Part shown: piece by piece, positions 4,150 to 7,219 of the stretch
How the letters are laid out: each line of letters opens with the position of its first letter
Position numbering within the stretch: position 1 is the stretch's first letter
Origin: Actinomycetota bacterium
GTDB lineage: Bacteria > Actinomycetota > Thermoleophilia > Solirubrobacterales > Solirubrobacteraceae
Direction: 5' to 3'
Length of the DNA stretch: 7,219 nucleotides
NCBI GenBank assembly: GCA_005888335.1
Contig: VAWY01000227.1
Coordinates: forward strand, 1 to 7,219
Position numbers and translations under genes: made by a program
Notes under the pieces: generated by a model
What the model was told of the DNA's origin: nothing
Database searches by the model: none
The model's input: only the letters and a program-made list of their open reading frames with translations

Positions 4150-4974
4150 ATGTCGATCACCCCCGCCCCCGTCACCGAGCAGCCCCCGTGGGAGGAGCCG
4201 CGGCGCCCGCCCCCGTGGAAGCGCGTCGGTAGCGCGATCGCGGCGGCGGCCGTCGTGCTGGTCAAGCTGGCGGCCAAGCTCAAGGCCCTCCTCGTCCTGC
4301 TGCCCAAGCTCAAGCTGCTGACGACCTCGGGCACGATGCTCGTCTCGGTCGCCGCCTACGCGACGCTCTGGGGCTGGAAGTTCGCCGTCGGGTTCGTCGC
4401 GCTGCTCTTCGTCCACGAGATGGGCCACGTCATCCAGCTGCGCCGCGAGGGCGTCCCGGCCAGCGCGCCCATCTTCATCCCCTTCCTCGGTGCCCTCATC
4501 AGTGCAAAGTCGCTCGGCGGCAACGCGCTCGCCGAGGCGCGCGTCGGGCTCGCCGGCCCGGTCCTCGGCTCGATCGGCGCGGCCGCGTGCCTGATCCCGG
4601 CCGCCCTCGGCGGCGGCGACATCTGGCGCGCGCTGGCCTTCACCGGCTTCTTCCTGAACCTCTTCAACCTCGCCCCGGTGGTCCCGCTCGACGGCGGCCG
4701 CGCGATGGCCGCGATGGCCCCGTGGATGTGGTTCGTCGGCTTCGCCGCGCTGCTGGCGTTCGTCATCGCCTTCCCGAACCCGATCGGGCTGCTCATCCTG
4801 CTCTTCGGCGGGATGGAGACCTGGCGGCGCTGGAAGGCGCGCAAGGAGCCCGGCGCGCAGGCCTACTACCGCGTTCCGCCGCTGGCCCGCCTCGCTGTCG
4901 GGATGGTCTACGTCGGCCTCGCCGCCGCGCTCATCCTCGGGATGGACGCGACGCACCTGCAGCGCAGCCTCTAA
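4150..4974 (+). CDS. M50 / site-2-protease-family membrane metallopeptidase
   Basis: A 274-residue integral membrane zinc protease of the M50 (S2P-like) family, which cleaves within or next to the membrane. Seen: a Pro-rich N-terminus (1-25), hydrophobic/Lys-rich helical segments (about 26-57), a helix leading into the zinc motif HEMGH (89-93; His89, Glu90, His93), the conserved GLAGPVLGS (133-141), then NLAPVVPLDGG (173-183) in which Asp181 would be the third ligand. Further hydrophobic segments lie at about 193-220 and 246-264. No PDZ or CBS domain is present, so this is a minimal-core member; its substrate is unknown. ATG at 4150 is chosen since upstream in-frame sequence runs into the antisense of ssrA. 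No Shine-Dalgarno is visible. It is the only plus-strand gene, divergent from ssrA and convergent with smpB, with the two stop codons overlapping. All catalytic residues are present, so it is probably active. Confidence 0.93.
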   Translation: MSITPAPVTEQPPWEEPRRPPPWKRVGSAIAAAAVVLVKLAAKLKALLVLLPKLKLLTTSGTMLVSVAAYATLWGWKFAVGFVALLFVHEMGHVIQLRREGVPASAPIFIPFLGALISAKSLGGNALAEARVGLAGPVLGSIGAAACLIPAALGGGDIWRALAFTGFFLNLFNLAPVVPLDGGRAMAAMAPWMWFVGFAALLAFVIAFPNPIGLLILLFGGMETWRRWKARKEPGAQAYYRVPPLARLAVGMVYVGLAAALILGMDATHLQRSL

Positions 4975-5444
4975 CGCCGCCGCCCCACGGCGCGCTCCAT
5001 CTCGCGCTTCTGCTCGCGCTCGCGGATCGCCTCGCGCTTGTCGCCGACGTCCTTGCCGCGGGCGAGCGCGATCTCGACCTTGGCGTGCGGGCCCTTGAAG
5101 TACATCCGCGTGGGCACGACGGTGAGCCCGCGCTCGCGGATGCGTCCCACCAGGCGGTCGATCTCGCTGCGGTGCAGCAGCAGCTTGCGCGAGCGGTCAG
5201 GGTCGTGGTTGTCGCGCGCCGCCGGCGTGTAGGGCGGGATGTGGAGGTTGTGCAGCCACAGCTCGCCGTCGGTGAGCGTCGCGTAGCTGTCGCGCATCTG
5301 CGCGCCGTTGGTGCGCAGCGACTTGACCTCGGTCCCGCGCAGCACGATGCCCGCCTCGAGCCGGTCGAGCAGGTGGTACCGAAACGACGCCTGCCGGTTG
5401 GTGGCGACGTCGCCGGGCGCGGCCTTGCGCTTTGCCTTGGCCAT
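4971..5444 (-). CDS. smpB: SsrA-binding protein SmpB
   Basis: The 157-residue, full-length tmRNA partner. It binds the tRNA-like domain of tmRNA and mimics the anticodon arm in the decoding centre of stalled ribosomes. Seen: ATNRQASFRYHLLDRLEAGI, the conserved GTEVKSLR (about 38-45), the LHNLHIPPY stretch with the following HDPDRSRKLLLHRSEI, and YFKGPHAKVEIALARGKDVG leading to DKREAIRERE. The basic C-terminal tail (ending VGRRR), which probes the empty mRNA channel, is intact. ATG at 5444 overlaps the rnr stop (TGATG), so the two are almost certainly co-transcribed and translationally coupled; no independent Shine-Dalgarno is obvious. Its TAG stop (4971-4973) overlaps the TAA of the convergent M50 gene. 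Its RNA partner ssrA lies about 1.1 kb downstream on the same strand. Confidence 0.97.
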   Translation of the reverse strand: MAKAKRKAAPGDVATNRQASFRYHLLDRLEAGIVLRGTEVKSLRTNGAQMRDSYATLTDGELWLHNLHIPPYTPAARDNHDPDRSRKLLLHRSEIDRLVGRIRERGLTVVPTRMYFKGPHAKVEIALARGKDVGDKREAIREREQKREMERAVGRRR

Positions 5445-7213
5445 CAGGACTCGAACGTATCCGCTGGCAGCAGGTCGACGCGGCCGCGTGGCGCGTCGAC
5501 GCGCTCGACGCGCACGCGGACCGGGTCGCCGAGGCGGATCGTCGCGCCCGAGCGCTCGCCGGAGAGGATCGTGCCCTCCTCGTTGAGCTCCCACCAGTCG
5601 CCGCGCAGCTTGCGCACCGGCAGCAGGCCCTCGTAGTCGTCCTCGCCGAACACGACGAACGCGCCGGCGCCGATGACCGAGACGACCTCGCCGTCGTAGA
5701 CGGCCTCGTAGCCGCGGGCGAACACCTCGCGCTCGAGCAGGAAGGCGTGCGCGATGTCGTCGGCGTCCCGCTCGATGACCATGGCGCCGCGCTCCCGCGC
5801 GCTGGTCCACTCGCCGAGCGCCTCGAGCCGGTCGGCGCGCGGCGCGTCCTCCCCGCCGCCGACCGCGCTGAGCAGCGCGCGGTGGCAGACGAGGTCCGGG
5901 TAGCGGCGGATGGGCGAGGTGAAGTGGCAGTAGCGCGCGAGGCGCAGGCCGGCGTGGCCGATGTTGCGCGGCGAGTAGGAGGCCTGCTTGAGCGCGCGCA
6001 GGACGAGCGTCGTCAGGCCGCGGCGGCCGTGGCCGGTGCGGCGCACGTGCTCGTCGACGAGGCGGCTCATCTCGGCGACGGCGTCGGCGGCCTGCCGGGG
6101 CGACATCGTCTCCGGCAGCGGCGGCGTCGCGACGCCGAGCGAGGCCAGCTGCGCCGCCAGCTGCTCGACCCGTGTCGGATCGGGCTGCTCGTGAACGCGG
6201 TACAGCGCCGGGACCGAGCGCTGCTCGAGCAGCGTCGCGACCTGCTCGTTGGCCGCGATCATCAGATGCTCGATGAGCCGGTGCGACTCCGTCTGCACGC
6301 TGCGCTCGGCGCGCGTGACGTGGCCGTGGCGGTCGAAGGCGAACTCCGGCTCGACGCTCTCGACCGCGAGCGCGCCCTGCTGCGCGCGGCGCTCGGCGAG
6401 CGCGCGGGCCACCTCGCGCGCCGCCTGCAGCGGGTTGGCCCACGACTCCTGCGCGCGCTCGTCACCGGCGAAGATGCGGTCGACGCGGTCGTAGTCGAGG
6501 CGCTCGTCGGAGCGGATCTCGCTGCGGTAGAACGCCGCGCGGCGGACCTCGGGGCCGGCGAAGTCCATCTCGACGGTGACGGCGTGGCGGTCCTGGTGCG
6601 GGCGCAGCGAGCACGCGTCGTTGGACAGCGGCTCGGGCAGCATGGGCTCGACGGCCCCGGGGACGTAGACCGACGTCGCGCGCTTGTGCGCCTCGCGGTC
6701 GACGAGCGTGCCAGGCCGCACGAAGGCCGACACGTCGGCGATGTGGACCCACACCCGCACCGTGCGCGGGTCGAGGCGCTCGGCGCTGATGGCGTCATCG
6801 AAGTCCTTGGCGGTGACCGGGTCGATGGTGAACGTCGGCAGGTCCCGCAGGTCGCGCCGCGGGCGCTCGGCGCCGCCCGCGTCGCGCATCGCCTTGGCCT
6901 CGCGATCGACGGCCGGATCGAAGCGCCGGGCCAGGCCGCGGTCGAGCATCAGCGCCTCGATGACGTCCCGCGCGTTGTCGGGGCGCCCGATCGTGCGCAC
7001 GACCTTCGCCGCGCCGCGGCCGCGTGCGGACGGCAGCAGGAGGACGAGGTCCCCGACGTGCGCCCGGTGGTCGCGCTCGACGGGCAGGCCGCGGCCGCGA
7101 TCGAAGAACGGCTCGCCGACGAGAAAGCGCCCGCGCTTGTCGAGCACGGCCACCCGCAGCGGCGTGCGCACGACATCGTCCTCGCGCCCGCGCTCGCGCG
7201 GCCCGCGCCCCAC
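5444..7213 (-). CDS. rnr: Ribonuclease R (RNB-family 3'-5' exoribonuclease); start close to, or beyond, the window edge
   Basis: Processive 3'-5' exoribonuclease of the RNase II/R family, cytosolic; in other bacteria it degrades structured RNA and the non-stop mRNAs released by trans-translation. Seen: a cold-shock-like OB region (about residues 20-75, with VAVLDKRGRFLVGEPFF), the RNB domain with TIDPVTAKDFDDAIS (129-143; Asp131, Asp137, Asp139 and Asp140 for metal binding), WVHIADVSAFV (155-165), and SPIRRYPDL (433-441), then a C-terminal S1 domain (about 501-589, with GEVVSVIGAGAFVVF). The protein ends just after S1, without the Lys-rich tail of E. coli RNase R. From GTG at 7213 it has 589 residues, but the frame is open to 7219 and no Shine-Dalgarno is visible. 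At this length the helix-turn-helix N-terminus of longer RNase R proteins is absent, so the true start may lie outside. The stop overlaps smpB ATG by one base. Confidence 0.94.
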   Translation of the reverse strand: MGRGPRERGREDDVVRTPLRVAVLDKRGRFLVGEPFFDRGRGLPVERDHRAHVGDLVLLLPSARGRGAAKVVRTIGRPDNARDVIEALMLDRGLARRFDPAVDREAKAMRDAGGAERPRRDLRDLPTFTIDPVTAKDFDDAISAERLDPRTVRVWVHIADVSAFVRPGTLVDREAHKRATSVYVPGAVEPMLPEPLSNDACSLRPHQDRHAVTVEMDFAGPEVRRAAFYRSEIRSDERLDYDRVDRIFAGDERAQESWANPLQAAREVARALAERRAQQGALAVESVEPEFAFDRHGHVTRAERSVQTESHRLIEHLMIAANEQVATLLEQRSVPALYRVHEQPDPTRVEQLAAQLASLGVATPPLPETMSPRQAADAVAEMSRLVDEHVRRTGHGRRGLTTLVLRALKQASYSPRNIGHAGLRLARYCHFTSPIRRYPDLVCHRALLSAVGGGEDAPRADRLEALGEWTSARERGAMVIERDADDIAHAFLLEREVFARGYEAVYDGEVVSVIGAGAFVVFGEDDYEGLLPVRKLRGDWWELNEEGTILSGERSGATIRLGDPVRVRVERVDAPRGRVDLLPADTFES

Positions 7214-7219
7214 CGGCGG

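Noticed and set aside
4042..4956. Minus-strand ORF of 304 codons rich in Glu/Arg/Asp opposite the M50 gene
   Set aside because: Antisense shadow of the M50 gene, whose HEMGH and LDGG motifs prove the plus strand is coding.
1..7219. Search for mobile elements, phage genes or a defence system
   Set aside because: No transposase, integrase, target-site duplications or defence-type nucleases were seen; the deletions at the left have no flanking insertion-sequence ends.

Overview
The window is very GC-rich, with G/C-rich third codon positions and few Shine-Dalgarno sites. It carries a complete tmRNA gene, smpB and most or all of an RNase R gene. Base composition, the tmRNA tag ending in YALAA, and the style of the secreted propeller and oxidase remnants suggest a high-GC actinobacterium. 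A Solirubrobacterales/Thermoleophilia-like lineage is my best guess; that placement is inference from protein style, not a search.

Right half (3.49-7.2 kb): this is a ribosome-rescue neighbourhood. On the minus strand, rnr (RNase R) runs into smpB through a TGATG stop/start overlap. About 1.1 kb further along the same strand lies ssrA (tmRNA), whose tag reading frame encodes ADSHEYALAA. SmpB and tmRNA free stalled ribosomes and tag the nascent chain, and RNase R degrades the faulty mRNA. Between smpB and ssrA, on the opposite strand, sits an M50 (site-2-protease-like) membrane metallopeptidase whose stop codon overlaps the smpB stop. The ~300-base gap between the M50 gene and ssrA is a divergent promoter region with palindromes and one terminator-like hairpin.

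Middle (1.65-3.45 kb), minus strand: a small two-helix membrane protein with a probable PH-like domain; a secreted or membrane-anchored low-complexity protein with a His/Lys cluster and an acidic tail built from a nearly perfect 117-bp tandem duplication; and a complete VOC/glyoxalase-fold protein. A 13-bp GC hairpin separates the last two.

Left end (1-1.6 kb), minus strand: this part looks damaged. The first ~85 codons of a secreted propeller-like protein run directly into the C-terminal third of a berberine-bridge-type FAD-linked oxidase, which needs three reading-frame changes to read. The oxidase stop overlaps (ATGA) the start of an alpha/beta hydrolase, which has its catalytic residues but appears to lack the helix following the nucleophile elbow. 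Several lesions within ~0.9 kb, beside intact genes, imply either local gene decay by deletion or a local assembly problem. The hydrolase runs off the left edge; rnr may run off the right.
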